A DNA stretch of 64,000 nucleotides from Branchinecta lynchi (taxonomy: Eukaryota > Arthropoda > Branchiopoda > Anostraca > Branchinectidae), in contig JAKZAP010000014.1 in the NCBI GenBank assembly GCA_023053575.1, positions 12,364,938 through 12,428,937 of the forward strand, in the 5' to 3' direction. Each line of letters opens with the position of its first letter. Positions within the stretch are counted from its first letter, which is position 1. Shown piece by piece: positions 23,283 to 34,467 of the stretch. The notes beneath the pieces were generated by a model. That model was not told the origin of the DNA, made no database searches, and saw only the letters and a list, made by a program, of their open reading frames with translations. The position numbers and the translations under genes are program-made.

Positions 23283-23586
23283 CCCGATGAAAAATTTGTA
23301 GCCTGCGTAGTAGTATGGTAGTAGTACGAAAACGTTGCATGTAATATTACGTAATAGCAAAGAATACTATCATTTAATGTGCCTCAGACTGGTCCAATCT
23401 TATGTAGTAGTCTCCAGTAGCATCCTGTCTTGCCATAGTAGCGTCCGGTCTTGCTAATAGTAGCATATAGTAGTATGCAGTAACACGGTAGCCGTGAAGT
23501 AAAAGCATGTAGTAGCATCGTTAGTGATGCATGCTACTTTTTCGTACTACTTCATAGTACTATTTTGAGATAAATTTTTCATCGGG
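23283..23586 (+). mobile_element. MITE family B, copy 1
   Basis: A 304-bp element with ends CCCGATGAAAAATTT and AAATTTTTCATCGGG, flanked by TA at 23281-23282 and 23587-23588. The interior is full of TAGTAGCATGTAGTAGC-like trinucleotide words. A second copy of identical length lies inverted at 36552-36855. A TA duplication suggests Tc1/mariner-type mobilisation, by inference. Confidence 0.88.
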
Positions 23587-23896
23587 TATGCGTTAGCAAT
23601 TATAATTATTATAGCCTACACTCTGTCATACATTTATCATGGTGCGACACGAGCACTCTTAATTAGCACTCGGCACTTTTCAAACACAATCTCAGCTTTC
23701 ATCATTATGTAAGCAATCCACCGTCACGGCAACCTGATTTCCGAGAAAAGTCTGAAGAACAAGAGGAAACTTGAGCGTTGCTTGGCTGGAATTATTCGCG
23801 AACTTTTGTGAACTGGAGAGGCTTATTAAGCAGCAAGAGTCTTATGAGGTCAAGTACGTCGGGTCCTTTCGGGATAAGAAAGTTTATCCTCTCTAA

Positions 23897-24076
23897 CAGG
23901 TCCGTATCCAGGAATTTATTTCGGGGGGGGGGGGGGGGGGGGGGTTGTCTTCTGGTCGGACAAAAAAGCACAAAAAACACATAGATCAGAGGGAAAAGCC
24001 TATACAAATCGTTATCTTTGTATGTTTCGGGGGGGGGGGGTCAACCCCCTAACCACCCCCCCTGGATACGGCCTTG
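23897..24076 (+). mobile_element. Short hAT-like MITE family C, copy 1
   Basis: Ends CAGGTCCGTATCCAGGA and CCCTGGATACGGCCTTG are inverted. The 8-bp flanks CTCTCTAA (23889-23896) and CTCTGTAA (24077-24084) match at 7 of 8 positions. Two G runs (one of about 20) lie next to the ends. A second copy with a perfect duplication is at 49179-49343. Confidence 0.85.
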
Positions 24077-24084
24077 CTCTGTAA

Positions 24085-24613
24085 TGAGTAGAGACCAAGT
24101 ATTTGGTTTTAGTTGGCTTGTTGGATTGTATTCCAACAAAGAAAAGGTCGAGCTACTATAAGTATCTCGAAAAGCAAAATCCTTCACGTAGAGCGTTGAT
24201 TTTGATAACTACTGAATAGCCTGCATTGTTTCCAGATCTCCTGGTAACGAATGGGAACTAAGGTAATGAGGTGGTGAGCAGGTAAACCGTTGCGTCGTGC
24301 TCGCGCAGCCTGCCTTTACTTTCGGAGGATGTGAATCGGTGTTGCCACTCATTGACGGAACCTGTGACTTTTGGCCGCAAAAACCTGTGCCGCAAGATTA
24401 TGGCGCCCAAAAACCGAGTCCTTTTACCAACTATCGACGAGAAATCTCGCTGTATCTTCTTAAATTTGTTTGCTTCATTTTTGTATTTACTACCGCTTTT
24501 TCGCTACACGCAAAATTCTGCGACCGTTTCACTACAAGTTTATACAAAACTGAAGCAAATTGTGGCTCGCTTTGTCGAAGAAGCTTAATCGCAGAACTGT
24601 TTGACCAGTGGAC
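24085..24613. other. No gene recognised
   Basis: Plus frames 24297-24686 and 24331-24588 overlap each other and show no motif or splice context. Not called. Confidence 0.35.
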
Positions 24614-24616
24614 TTA

Positions 24617-24849
24617 TGGTCCATTTACACACTGCGTAAAATCCGAGCGTATTTTGAAATCCGAGTGTATTTTACGCACGTTTTGAGCTTGAAAAGATTT
24701 CTAGCAATACGAACGTTTTTGAATACAAAACGGACCGATTTCTCTATTAACGTCCGTATTGCTAGAAATCTTTTCAAGCTCAAAACGTGCGTAAAATACG
24801 CTCGGATTTCAAAATACGCTCGGATTTTACGCAGTGTGTAAACCCACCA
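24617..24849. mobile_element. Long-TIR foldback MITE flanked by TTA
   Basis: Inverted arms of about 90 bp: TGGTCCATTTACACACTGCG...TTTCAAGCT-type left arm against the complementary right arm ending GTGTGTAAACCCACCA. TTA occurs at 24614-24616 and 24850-24852. The 3-bp duplication points to PIF/Harbinger. The arms contain doubled words (AAAATCCGAGCGTATTTTGA) near their tips. Confidence 0.85.
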
Positions 24850-25318
24850 TTAGACATAGAAACGTCACGTCAGCGAAATCCCAGATACCATTTTCGTCAT
24901 TCCTCTTTAATCTTAGTGCCTATAGAACTCTTATTCGCATTCCCCTAGCCGAATTCGGCGACGCTACTCGAAAAATTACACTGCACCCTTTCATCGTAAG
25001 GTCAATTTTTTTTTCGTCACTACCGGAAAACGCTCGTGTTTCGTGAGCTCGAAGCTTGACTAAGTCCAAAACACGCCATTGATTCTCAGGAAGGATGAGC
25101 AAACGTGTCCGTAACGACTCAAACTCAGTGACTCAAATCCCGAGTCAGCGCAGCTGTGACACCGTTTCTTCCATTCTTCCGCAGGTACCTGGAGATTCTG
25201 CATCAGAAGGGAGAGATAGTCATCAAGTGTATAGGCATAACTTCTCACATCGATGCCTTGCGCAGGAGATCTTCGGTATTTCGTGGTAATCGGGTTCTCG
25301 TGTTTTGAGAACTTGACC

Positions 25319-25651
25319 TGTAAGGTGGAGGGGATATCCCATGGTATTGTTTAGCCTTTTTTTCAAAACCGCTTCAAGGATTTTCCGGCGTTCAGTAGAT
25401 CCAGGATGTGTGCATGGCTAGTGTGCCTCTGTAAGGTGGAGAGGATATCCCATGGTCTGGTTTAGCCTTTTTTCAAAACCGCTTCAAGGATTTTCCGGCG
25501 TTCAGTAGATCCAGGATGTGAGCATGGCTAGTGTGCCTCTGTAAGGTGGAGGGGATATCCCATGGTCTTGTTTAGCCTTTTTTCAAAACCACTTCAAGGA
25601 TTTTCCGGCGTTCAGTAGATCCAGGATGTGTGCATTGCTAGTGTGCCTCAC
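25319..25651. repeat. Three-unit ~111-bp tandem repeat
   Basis: Units start with TAAGGTGGAGGGGATATCCC at 25321, 25432 and 25542 (spacing 111 and 110) and end AGTGTGCCTC. Units differ at only a few positions. Spacing is not a multiple of three, so a repeated protein is unlikely. Confidence 0.9.
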
Positions 25652-27214
25652 GGTTGGGCATTGTGTCTCAACGTTTGCGCCTTTTTCTAGAAAGTAAACC
25701 GCTTTTTTCCCGCCTGTTTTAAGCTCGAAATGTCGTGGAGGAGGCTGCTCTAGCATGATGGCGCCGTGGACCATGGCCTACCCTTGGGACTACGTGTTTC
25801 CGATCCTTTGAAATTTTTAGTGGACTTGTCAACTATTCTGCTTCATCCACCTAGTAACTCAAATCAAATACTTCCTTGCGGTTCATGCTTGTTCTCTTGC
25901 GCTCCGGGGAATATTTATGAGTTTCTTTTGATTCCTTTACGAACTTGACAACAACGGAAAATAAATCAGGACCGCTCTTCCGGATTTTCGGATCTAATTG
26001 TAAGGAATCCTTCGTCCCGAGAAAACCCTTAGCACTTCGATCCGGTCTTCGCTGAAGAAATGTATCTTATTGTGAGATTTGAGACTTGAATGTTGCAATA
26101 GCTTACGCGTTTAATTTCGACGAGTTCCTCACTGAAACCGGTGCTTTGTTCGTTCCTCTCTTGCTCCACTTGTCAACGTATTACGCTATGTCCGTCTTAA
26201 TGTCCGTCCCTTAATTATCAGATATCCGTTCTTCTTTCTACTCGTCAGCCTGAATCGGCCGATCCCTCGTAATACCCAGTGTCGTCGTTTACTTTTAGTG
26301 GACCCTGGGCCACCCGTGGGTTTTTGGCCCCTTTTCATGAGTCCAAAACTTAAAAACGCCAGTGCATTAGCACACACGATTCTTGGTCGAGCCACACTGG
26401 TCATATCTAAGCATAATTTCGGTAATATAGATGACGATCGTGATGAACTAGGCAACACGACTAGCAACCGTAGCTTGATTTCTCAACATTTTACACTGGC
26501 CGCTAGGCCTCCGCTGGCCCCCCAGTACAGGCCTAACTGGCCTAAGGGTAAAGACGGCACAGGTATTACCTCCCGGCCCCTTCCTTCTCCCCCTCGTCTG
26601 TTCTTCCTTCCCTCCGACGGTTCATTGACCCAGTCCGTCTATCTGTCGGTCCACCCGTCCTTCTATCCATGTATGTGAAACCATGGATACATTAAAGTTA
26701 CTGTCCGTCTGTTAGTTTCAGCTGGAGCTGTGATTTCTGATGTCAGGGTTTGACGGGGTGGTATGGGGTAGGATGTGTGGCATCACCAGCACTACAGAAA
26801 AAATAAGCCAATAGGCTATGTATACCCCGACAAAACTGAGCAGAGCTGCTGAGCTTTGTGTTGACGCCCGTCTACTTCCGTCTTAGCTTCTGCGTTCTTT
26901 GTCACTGGAGTTCTCACCGGTGATCTCACGTTATTCTTATAAGGCGTGTTTTTCTTCCACCGGTGACTATCACCAGTCTTATAACCTGTTTTTGAAATAA
27001 CCCGTAGCGGGTTTTATTTCACCGGAGCGGACTAACCAGAACCTGCTCTAGCCCGGCTTTACGTGAAGTTAGCAACTTCTTGTCGAAATTTGACGGGGTT
27101 TCGTGGTTTCGCGCAAAACCCAGAAATTAGGCTGTTTTGCACTCACCGATGACCACCCACAGGTGAACCAAGAAACGCATTACAGGAGAAGAACCGGACA
27201 CTGGCGACAAAACA
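25652..27214. other. No gene recognised
   Basis: Minus frame 25774-25583 reads through the third tandem unit and ends KSLKWF. A composition like GGKKAVYFLEKGANVE hints at an ankyrin-like repeat, but it is far too short to call. Plus frame 26298-26678 has no motif. Nothing else is supported. Confidence 0.35.
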
Positions 27215-27497
27215 CCAGAGCCTCGTTTTTGTTGCAATAGCGCTGCCGCATCGCTGCTGCAGCACTTCTTTGCTTTTGCAGAATATGCGTTTTTGGATTC
27301 ACTTTCTTCTTGGTTGAAGCGGCAGCGCTGCAGCACCTTGCAGGGAAGCACGGACTTGTTCGGTGAGCAAGTCCGCGATTCTCGAGAAGCGCTGCCGTCT
27401 TCCTTGGAAGCCCTGTAGTGCAAAAACGGATGTAGAAAGAATCAGTCCGGAATCGGCCGAGAATTGGACATGCAGCACTCAACAAAAACGAGGCTCA
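27215..27497. mobile_element. MITE family A, copy 2
   Basis: Starts CCAGAGCCTCGTTTTTGTTG and ends AACAAAAACGAGGCTC, giving a fuller terminal inverted repeat than copy 1 at 15264-15546. The body aligns along its whole length with copy 1. Non-coding. Confidence 0.85.
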
Positions 27498-28124
27498 GAT
27501 ACAGCCCTGGGTGCAACGAACGCAGCTATTGAGAGGAAAAGACCGTAGCAGGCGTACATGATCCGCCTCAGCAGTGATGTCACAGTATTAAACAACTACA
27601 CCTTCAGAAGTTCATAACAGATAACACCTCGGATGTTATATGTTGTGTTTCAAAATGCTATGCATATTAAGCTTACCATCAGAAGAACTGAAAAACTGCT
27701 AAAAAGTATCTGCTGAGTTTTCCGAAATCATGGCGATAAGAAATTCAGTAGTTGCTTTTCTGGCTCTTCCTAACAAAGCCTTTTATGCAGAACATTTCAT
27801 GCATAACGTTTTCAAACACAAGAGATCACATCTGGAGTGTTATCTGTTACGCATAATCTGTTGAAACCACGCATCCTCATGTTCTCTGTTATGAAACTTC
27901 TGACACTGCATAGTGCTGCTGTCAACTTTTCTTCTTTGGGACTCATTTGCTATGAACTGTTTTTAGAAGGAAAGAATGGTGGTTTCCCGCATAGCTCCTA
28001 ACCCCAGCTTGTTTCTGTCAGACAGGGCATCTGGAATTTTACTCGACTCAGCTTCGTCGTATTACAGAGATCGGGAGATGTTGTTGGTTCAAGCAATAAT
28101 ATAACTAAATACCCTCTCGAGTGT
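27498..28124. other. No gene recognised
   Basis: Intron sequence without recognisable exon, RNA or repeat end. Confidence 0.35.
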
Positions 28125-28126
28125 TA

Positions 28127-28296
28127 CACTGCAAAAAGACAATCTTGCAGTATTTGATACTGGGATTAATCTTGCCTCTAAAAAGATAATCTTGTCTCTA
28201 ATTCGGATTAATCTTATCTTAGTAGAGATAAGATTAATCCCAGTAGCAAATACGGCAGTTAACTTTAATCCTTACTCGGAGAAACTTTTTACAGTG
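28127..28296. mobile_element. Palindromic MITE family D, copy 1
   Basis: Ends CACTGCAAAAAG and CTTTTTACAGTG with TA on both sides (28125-28126 and 28297-28298). The interior contains AGATAAGATTAATCCCAGTA and its inverted form, so the whole element can fold. Copy 2 is at 38252-38419. Confidence 0.8.
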
Positions 28297-28298
28297 TA

Positions 28299-28954
28299 CA
28301 AACTTATGGACCAACCTCGCTGCGATTCGTGCCGTGTGCCAATTCTTGCTTTCTTATGATTTTCCTCTGGACGTACAGCATTCTCAGCCTCCCGCATTTT
28401 TTTCGGATCGGCTGTGTAATGTCCCCAATCCAAGCGTCATAGAAAAAGGGACCGTGACAAAACGTTCAAAACATCCCCGCCTGAATCAGAATCGGATTGT
28501 TTGTCTTTTGGGTGAATGTCAAAATTAAACTATAACAACAGCTCAGTTGTCCCGCTGAAACGCGACTTCTATCATAGCAAGTGAATAGTTGCGTTTTTGA
28601 TCGAAGTTTTGTTCGCCGTTCGCTTAGCCGGTTGCTTAATTTACGTTTTTGAACGCCTTCGAAGTTCACCGTTTGCTTAATTAGTGTTTTTACGACTCTG
28701 GCGATCTTGCCAGGTCGACGTTTCTTCGACGATTCAAGCAAACTTCGAACTTGCTAGCGCACGAAGTTCGACGGTCAGAGTTTGAAGGACGAAGGAACTG
28801 TGACCGGCGACCAAAAACGGTATTTAAGCAGACACCTTTAAGGTTGAAGGTAACTTCAAACTTCAATAAAAAACGCAACTAATGAGATTTGCACCGTCCA
28901 AGGTTTCCTAACGGTCGAAAGAAGAATATTTGCACTAACACACGCTGTTTTCAG
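28299..28954. other. Intron, no gene recognised
   Basis: No motif was recognised before the acceptor GCTGTTTTCAG of the exon at 28955. The plus frame 28334-28528 is short and lacks splice context. Confidence 0.35.
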
Positions 28955-29036
28955 GTGCCAGACGCCCAAGTTTGGAGCGGCAGTCAACGCTTTATGATGA
29001 CAATTACGAGGAAGGTTACAACGGCGTTGAGTCAAG
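28955..29036 (+). CDS. Internal exon 4 of UNC-13-like gene, with GC donor
   Basis: Acceptor GCTGTTTTCAG ends at 28954. It enters in phase 1, completing the G left by exon 16434-16516, and encodes GARRPSLERQSTLYDDNYEE plus GYNGVES. It leaves in phase 2 at AG|GCAAGC, a non-canonical but well-known GC-AG donor. This donor puts the Tyr-rich exon at 31681 in frame, whereas the nearest GT (AAG|GTTACA) would not. RRPSLERQS is a good basophilic kinase target site. The acceptor and phase fit support it; the donor choice is inferred. Confidence 0.62.
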
Positions 29037-30377
29037 GCAAGCAACCTATTTAAGTCTTTAAAGGAGTTGAATCGGAAGCATTCTAGCATTTGCGGTGTCT
29101 AGAGCAGAGTCTAGTTCGCGGCTCCAAACAAGAACAGTGGGGTCACGGTTCTACGAACGTGGGGTCATCTTGTGGTTCGATTCGGAAGCAGGCGAACGGA
29201 AGATTTCAAAATAGACCTTAAAAAGAGAAACATTTAGTTGTGATGTCGATTTAAAAAATAACAAAAAGCTAAATGTTTGGCAGTAGCCTATCTATTCAGA
29301 AAACTATCACCCAAACTGTTGTGTTAATCGACAACAGGCAATTTGATGCTATTGTTGCTGCTAAATATTTGAAAAATTACATAGAACAACCACAGGTTTT
29401 AAAGATCGTCCATTCAATGAAAACTTAGTTATTTGGGAATAGCAGAGCAATGGACTAACGCATTTTCATTATGTTTTCAAACCAGTTTAAGTGGAAAGGT
29501 GATTCGAAACCAGATTTTCGTGTTTCACCCCTATTAGTGAATCTCCACAAAATCTTTAGCCGGATACATCCGTGCGGTGGTTGCAGTACAACCGATGAAC
29601 GAGACTCGTGTCCATCATTATCGCAAACAAAGAGAACTCCGCGGCTACACAGCAAAGACTCGCCCTTAGTATCTTTGCTACACAACACTTCCCCCCCCCC
29701 CCCAGTAACAACAACTAGAAGCAAGCCTTCTTGGGGCGAGAAGGGAGAGCTTAAAGCACAGCTCTTACTAGAAAAGATCTTTTTCCTATAAAATGGATCA
29801 GAAAAAAAGTTTTCGAAAATACCGTTACTTTCCACCTGAAACTAGCGATTCTGTTGTTAGCGCTTGTCGATCATGTCAAGCCTTTCTGCTCTCTGACGCG
29901 GCGGCTGGGAGCAAAAGATTTGAAACTGAACGTAAAAAAAAAATAAACAGAAGATTATCATATCCTTATGTGTGAAAGAGTTGTCAGCGGACAGTGACAA
30001 TTCCGGCAAACTTTTCGTTGGGTGACGGGAAAAATCGGCAAGGCCGAAAAAGCGCTAAAATACGTAGTTACGAAACGAAACAATGGAGAAAAGTGGGGAT
30101 TTTAGAAGCTTATAATTCCATATGGGAGCTAAGTATATTATAAAAGGGAGAATAAGCAAGAAGGGTCCTTAAGCTTATTGCAATAATCAGAGTCGGATAT
30201 CCCATAAAGCCGACCTAGGCCAAAGGCGATAGTATGGAGCTTCCAGTTGGGCGTGTATACAGAAGAAGTAACAACCCAAAATTAGCAAATTTGTCTTTAT
30301 TATTTTTGGAAAGGGCGTAGGAAATGTTGTTGGCGGTAAAAGATTTTTATTCATACCCTAAACGAATCACTCTCTTC
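29037..30377. other. Intron, possible cryptic exon at about 29587-29791
   Basis: A plus frame at 29471-29791 contains a TTGCAG acceptor-like site that would continue the gene in phase, with residues like RTPRLHSKDSPLVSLL and a proline run from a C tract. No donor follows before the stop, so it is not called as an exon. Nothing else was seen. Confidence 0.3.
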
Positions 30378-30712
30378 ATTTATTCAAACAATGTTCTCAA
30401 CGGATACGTCAGCTACGATTCTTCATCAGCGATATTTCGGCCCTTCTTGGCAAGGGTCCTCGTCAGGCTGTCAATATACAACTTTTTCCCATTTTATCAC
30501 GGGCAAGGCGAACTACTTCACTTATTCACGAATTCTGTTGCCTCAATCTCTCACGACGCGGTTTTGCTGGTAATTTTGCTGATAGCCTGACGAGGACCCT
30601 TGCCAAGAAGGGCCGAAATATCGCTGATGAAGAATCGTAGCTGACGTATCCATTGAAAACATTGTTTGAATAAATGTTTCAAAGTCAGCTTGGGCTCAAA
30701 GAATATTCACTT
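30378..30712 (+). mobile_element. Foldback element with hammerhead-ribozyme-like arm, best copy
   Basis: Inverted arms 30395-30470 and 30582-30655 surround a 110-bp loop, and each arm carries the outer motif found in the 14067 tandem array. The right arm contains CTGACGA (30587-30593), a stem formed by GGACCCTT and AAGGGCC (30594-30614, one bulged A, GCCAAG loop), and GAAA (30615-30618). This is the conserved order of a hammerhead core. A short helix III can be drawn (AUAU with GUAU), but no convincing helix I was found by hand. Such ribozymes are known in Penelope-like elements and retrozymes. No reverse transcriptase is present here. Confidence 0.7.
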
Positions 30713-31246
30713 TTTTCATTCCGATTTTGCTGGTCATGATCCCGCAAGTGTTGGATCCTGTTTCTGCGTGATGCGCGAGAGGAAGTTGAAACTTCAATCG
30801 TCACAAGAAGAGGGCTCATGGGTGGGGGGGGGGGGCGAGAATAATGTTGGCTTAGGGCTGCGGGGAGAAGCTGGGAAGCCAAAGCTGAAGCAACCTCCGC
30901 TCAAAGCATCAGCAAGATATCTCCACTCGTTTGTATCTTCTTTCGTTCAACACCGAAATGACGCTCTAAAATCACCTAATAACCGATATGCCGATATCGT
31001 CGTATATGATATCGTCATTTTCATAGACGATATCATGAAAAGATGGTAACCTTATTTTAATGTTTTGTCCTCTATCTAGCAGAGTTTATTTTACCAATTT
31101 GACAAATCAATTGTATAATTAATCTGGTTGTATCTTTTATCGTCTATTGTATGATAGTATCGTCGTCAGCCTATGCTATCCAGTGGATAATTTGGTATAT
31201 ATAAAGGATTGATTGATTGATTCGTATAGATACCACCGCGATCTAA
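30713..31246. other. Intron with GATATC palindromes
   Basis: A plus frame continues to 31049 but is rich in simple sequence, including a G run at about 30823. At 30986-31040 the words GATATCGTC and GACGATATC form nested palindromes. No gene. Confidence 0.4.
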
Positions 31247-31567
31247 CGTTTTTGCAGTTATCGTGGTATCTGATACCACGGTCAAAAGGCGTTCGTGCCG
31301 TTATTGCGGTGTCTGGCCAGTTATCGTGGCATCTAATATTTAGATACCACGGTCTGACCGTGGTAACTGATCGTGGTATTTGAAAAGTTCATATCACTTT
31401 CATCAGTTTTCATAAAATTGGTGGAAAAGAAGTTTGGTACTGAAATATCGGAATTTTGACGTATATATGGAAGTTTGACTGAAGATCAGTTTTTCTTTGG
31501 CCGTATCTGGCAATTGTCGTTTTTGCATAGCAACCGTATATCAGATACCAGGGTAACTGCAAAAACG
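31247..31567. mobile_element. Possible inverted-repeat element
   Basis: CGTTTTTGCAGTTATCGTGG at 31247 faces the near-complement AGGGTAACTGCAAAAACG ending 31567, with repeated GTATCTGATACCACGG palindromes inside. Flanking duplications are not clear, so the boundaries are tentative. It ends 113 bp upstream of the Tyr-rich exon. Confidence 0.45.
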
Positions 31568-31680
31568 AATAATTGCAAATCCAGTTGTATCTCATCGTGT
31601 CTGCAAAAACGCAACTATTGACTGAGGGCGTAGGAATCTGAAAATCCGGCCCTGGTAATAATGTCAATTTTCGGTTTTAG

Positions 31681-33154
31681 CATGGACTACCAGTACAACG
31701 AAGACTCCACTAAGGAACACAGTAACGTTGCTAACCAATACTCAGGGTATAACGGAGTCTCGGATACAGACTATGGTTATGATCCTGGAGGCTATTATGG
31801 TGAAAACTACGACTATAGTTCCTATTACGAAAACGGAACCGCTGAAAACGAATACTATAACTATGCAGATGAACAATATTACCAGTCTTCCACTGACAAA
31901 GTACAAAGTGAAGATGTTAGATGGGCAGCTGACGGCTCGGAGACTTACTATTATGATGAAAGTGCAGAGTATCAGTACGATCAACAGTGGTATACATATG
32001 GTAATGAAGGTGGTTACCAGTACGAATACGAAGCGGGTGACGGTGGTAGTGGTAAACCCTATGAATATGATGAGTCATATGTGGATAGCAATAAGGAAAA
32101 TACGGAGTACTACTACGATGAGAACTATGATTATAGTCAATATGATAGTACGTACGATGGGCAATACTATGAGGAAGAGAGAACAGTGGATATTGAGGAT
32201 GTTAGTGAGTTAAACCGAGAAGTGAAAAAGGAACAAGATGCAAAGAAGGCTGAGGACGAAGAAAAACTACGGAGAGAAATGGAAGTTGAAGAACAGAAGT
32301 TGGAAAAAGAGTTGAAGCAAAAGAGAGAAAGGGAGGAAAAGCGTATGGCTGAGTTAAAAAAGAAATTGGAGGAAGAAAAACTAAGAGACAAAAATCGACA
32401 AGAGGAAGTGTTGGCAGAAAAGAAAAGGCTGGAAGAACAGCGAGAAAGACAAATGCAGGAGGAGCTGGAATTCTTCGTTAAGGAAAATGAACGGCGACGT
32501 CAAATAGAACTCGAAAGAGTTAAAGAAGAAGAGGAAAGACAAAGGCAGCGGAAACTGGAAATGGAAAGAGCAGTATTGACTGACAGAAGAAAGTCTTTCG
32601 AAAAGCAAACTACGATATCTCAGCGCGGCTCTTTCGACAGGATGACTTCTATAGAAGAACGTCGCGAAGTACTTAGTGGTTCGGGGCACAGCAACGAAGT
32701 GCTATCTGGTCCTGGTGGGGACAAGCAACGGACCGAGAAAGACCTCAGTGATGGTCGTTATGGGGGACCATCTAAAAGTGACGCTTGTAGTAGGCGTTCC
32801 TCGGACTTAAAAGAAGATGGTTACCCTTTGCAGCGTAGAGAGAGTGGTCACAGAAGAGATTCATCCCAGCTAAAAGAAGAAGAAGAAGGCTATAGTAGAC
32901 GTTCTTCACACTTTGACAAAGATGATGAGTTCGGAAGACAACCTTCTGATTATATAGAAGATGATGGCTATGGCAGGCAACATAGTCAAGAGGATGGCTA
33001 TAGTAGACAGCCAAGCCAAGATGACGATTGGTCTAGTCAGTACTCGTCACCGAGAGAGCAGAGCTTCGACGACGACCAGCATTTAGAGGGATTTATGGAT
33101 AAGCAAGGGAGTTCAACAGTAGCGGAGGTTCACGAAGACGAGGGTGACCGACAG
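31681..33154 (+). CDS. Large Tyr-rich / charged-helix exon of UNC-13-like gene
   Basis: Acceptor TTTTCGGTTTTAG ends at 31680. The exon completes a Ser codon with the AG left at 29036 and ends at CAG|GTTAGA in phase 0, about 491 codons. Three regions follow each other: a Tyr/Gly/Asp-rich low-complexity part (about the first 165 residues, e.g. DYGYDPGGYYGENYDYSSYY), a long Glu/Lys/Arg segment of about 130 residues predicted as a single alpha-helix or coiled coil, and a Ser/Arg part with repeats of the type EDGYSRQPSQ. Tyr-rich sequences of this kind tend to be disordered or phase-separating. The upstream ATG at 31661 lies in the intron and is not needed. No enzyme domain is seen. Confidence 0.82.
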
Positions 33155-34467
33155 GTTAGACTTTATTTTACTTTCATGATTATTATTTCCGCGTTCGAAA
33201 TTCCTGTCCTGTCGTTGACCTACCCGAAAACGCTCCGCTGCCTTGCCTTTCCGTCATCATTGGGACTTCTGTCTATGAATGAATGAATTTAATGCACAAT
33301 AAACTAAGGCCCATGGCAAACAAAACTAAACAAGCCTTATAATCAGTCAGAATCAGTAAGTAAGTAAGTAAAGTATTTATTACCCGTATTTTTCACTTGG
33401 AACGAAACGGAGTAAAGAAGAAAATAAAAACAGGAAAAAAACGAAGAGAAATTTAAGGCACAACACAATATAATATAATATAATAATAATACAACTGTAG
33501 TAAAAAGGGACATTTTACGTAACAGTTACGCAATCAAGAATCATAAAAGTGTTTAAGCCAGGGGTGGTTCCAGTCCAAAATCCTATTATTCCAAGTTCCT
33601 TGTTCCGGCACAGACCATCCAAATTTTAACTGAAAACAGGCTGCCCATACACCATCCGTCTCCATTTATGACGCAGATCCGAATTTTGGTGCTGCCTGTC
33701 GTTTGGTTTTTGGGGGGGGGGGGGGGGGGGTCCGGTACTCCCGTACCGAAATTTCTCTCCCGAAATTGACCGAGACAAAGTGAATCAGATTTCGACCCGA
33801 TTTCAGGTTGGTTTCTTCCTCTGATCGACCGGAATTTCGGCCTCGGCCGATTCTGTGGGTCGAGACCCACCGGAATTTTGTCTTCGGGCAGAGCTGGGAC
33901 CGGAACTTCGGTCGGTCCGAGGAAGAAACTAAGCTGAAGTCGGGTCAAAATCTGTTTCAATTTGTCTAGGTTGATTTCAGGTGGAAAATTTGTGTACGGT
34001 AATGGCGTGTCCTTGTAAGACAAGCCAAAGTTGACCCAGCTTCAGATGGGTACCTAAAGGTGACAGGAAGGGTGTGCGACTGCATCGGAATGGCTTCCCG
34101 TCCGTCACCTATTGCACTTCTGGTTGAGGTCACAAAATCGTAGATCAGCACTGTCGGTAAGACGTGTCATGGCTTATGCTGCTACCTTTCCTTTTTTCCA
34201 TCCCTACCACACATAGGGCAAAAGTAAGGACAGATCTTCCCTGTTCCCTTACCAATATACTTTTCCCGGGTCCAAGAGATAAACTTTCTAATCTCGTAAG
34301 GACTGAGTTCCATTTCTCGCCGTGACGCTCATGGTGGATGCATTTCCGTGACTCTGTTGAGACCGCTCGCAGTACACAGGGAACTAAAAGTTAACTATAA
34401 TAAAAGATGGTGAAACTTGAGTGAACTCGACAAGAGCGACACGACTGGAACCCTGTCTCTCTGAAGG
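33155..34467. other. Intron with G run, no gene
   Basis: Contains AAGTAAGTAAGT simple sequence (about 33355), an ATAATATAAT run (about 33470) and a G run of about 18 at 33712. Around 33735-33930 are partly inverted CCGGAATTTCGG words. The minus frame 34023-33586 is driven by the C-run complement. No gene. Confidence 0.4.

Noticed and set aside
25583..25774. Ankyrin-repeat gene fragment
   Set aside because: Only one weakly similar segment, overlapping a 111-bp tandem repeat whose period breaks the frame.
29587..29791. Exon continuing exon 28955-29036 (TTGCAG acceptor)
   Set aside because: The phase fits, but no donor follows before the stop and it includes a C homopolymer, so it is not called.
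30587..30618. A fully active hammerhead ribozyme
   Set aside because: Core and stem II are clear but helix I was not convincingly found by hand, so only a hammerhead-like core is claimed.
31661..31680. ATG at 31661 as start codon of the Tyr-rich protein
   Set aside because: A good acceptor ends at 31680 and the preceding exon joins in frame at 31681, so the ATG is most likely intronic.
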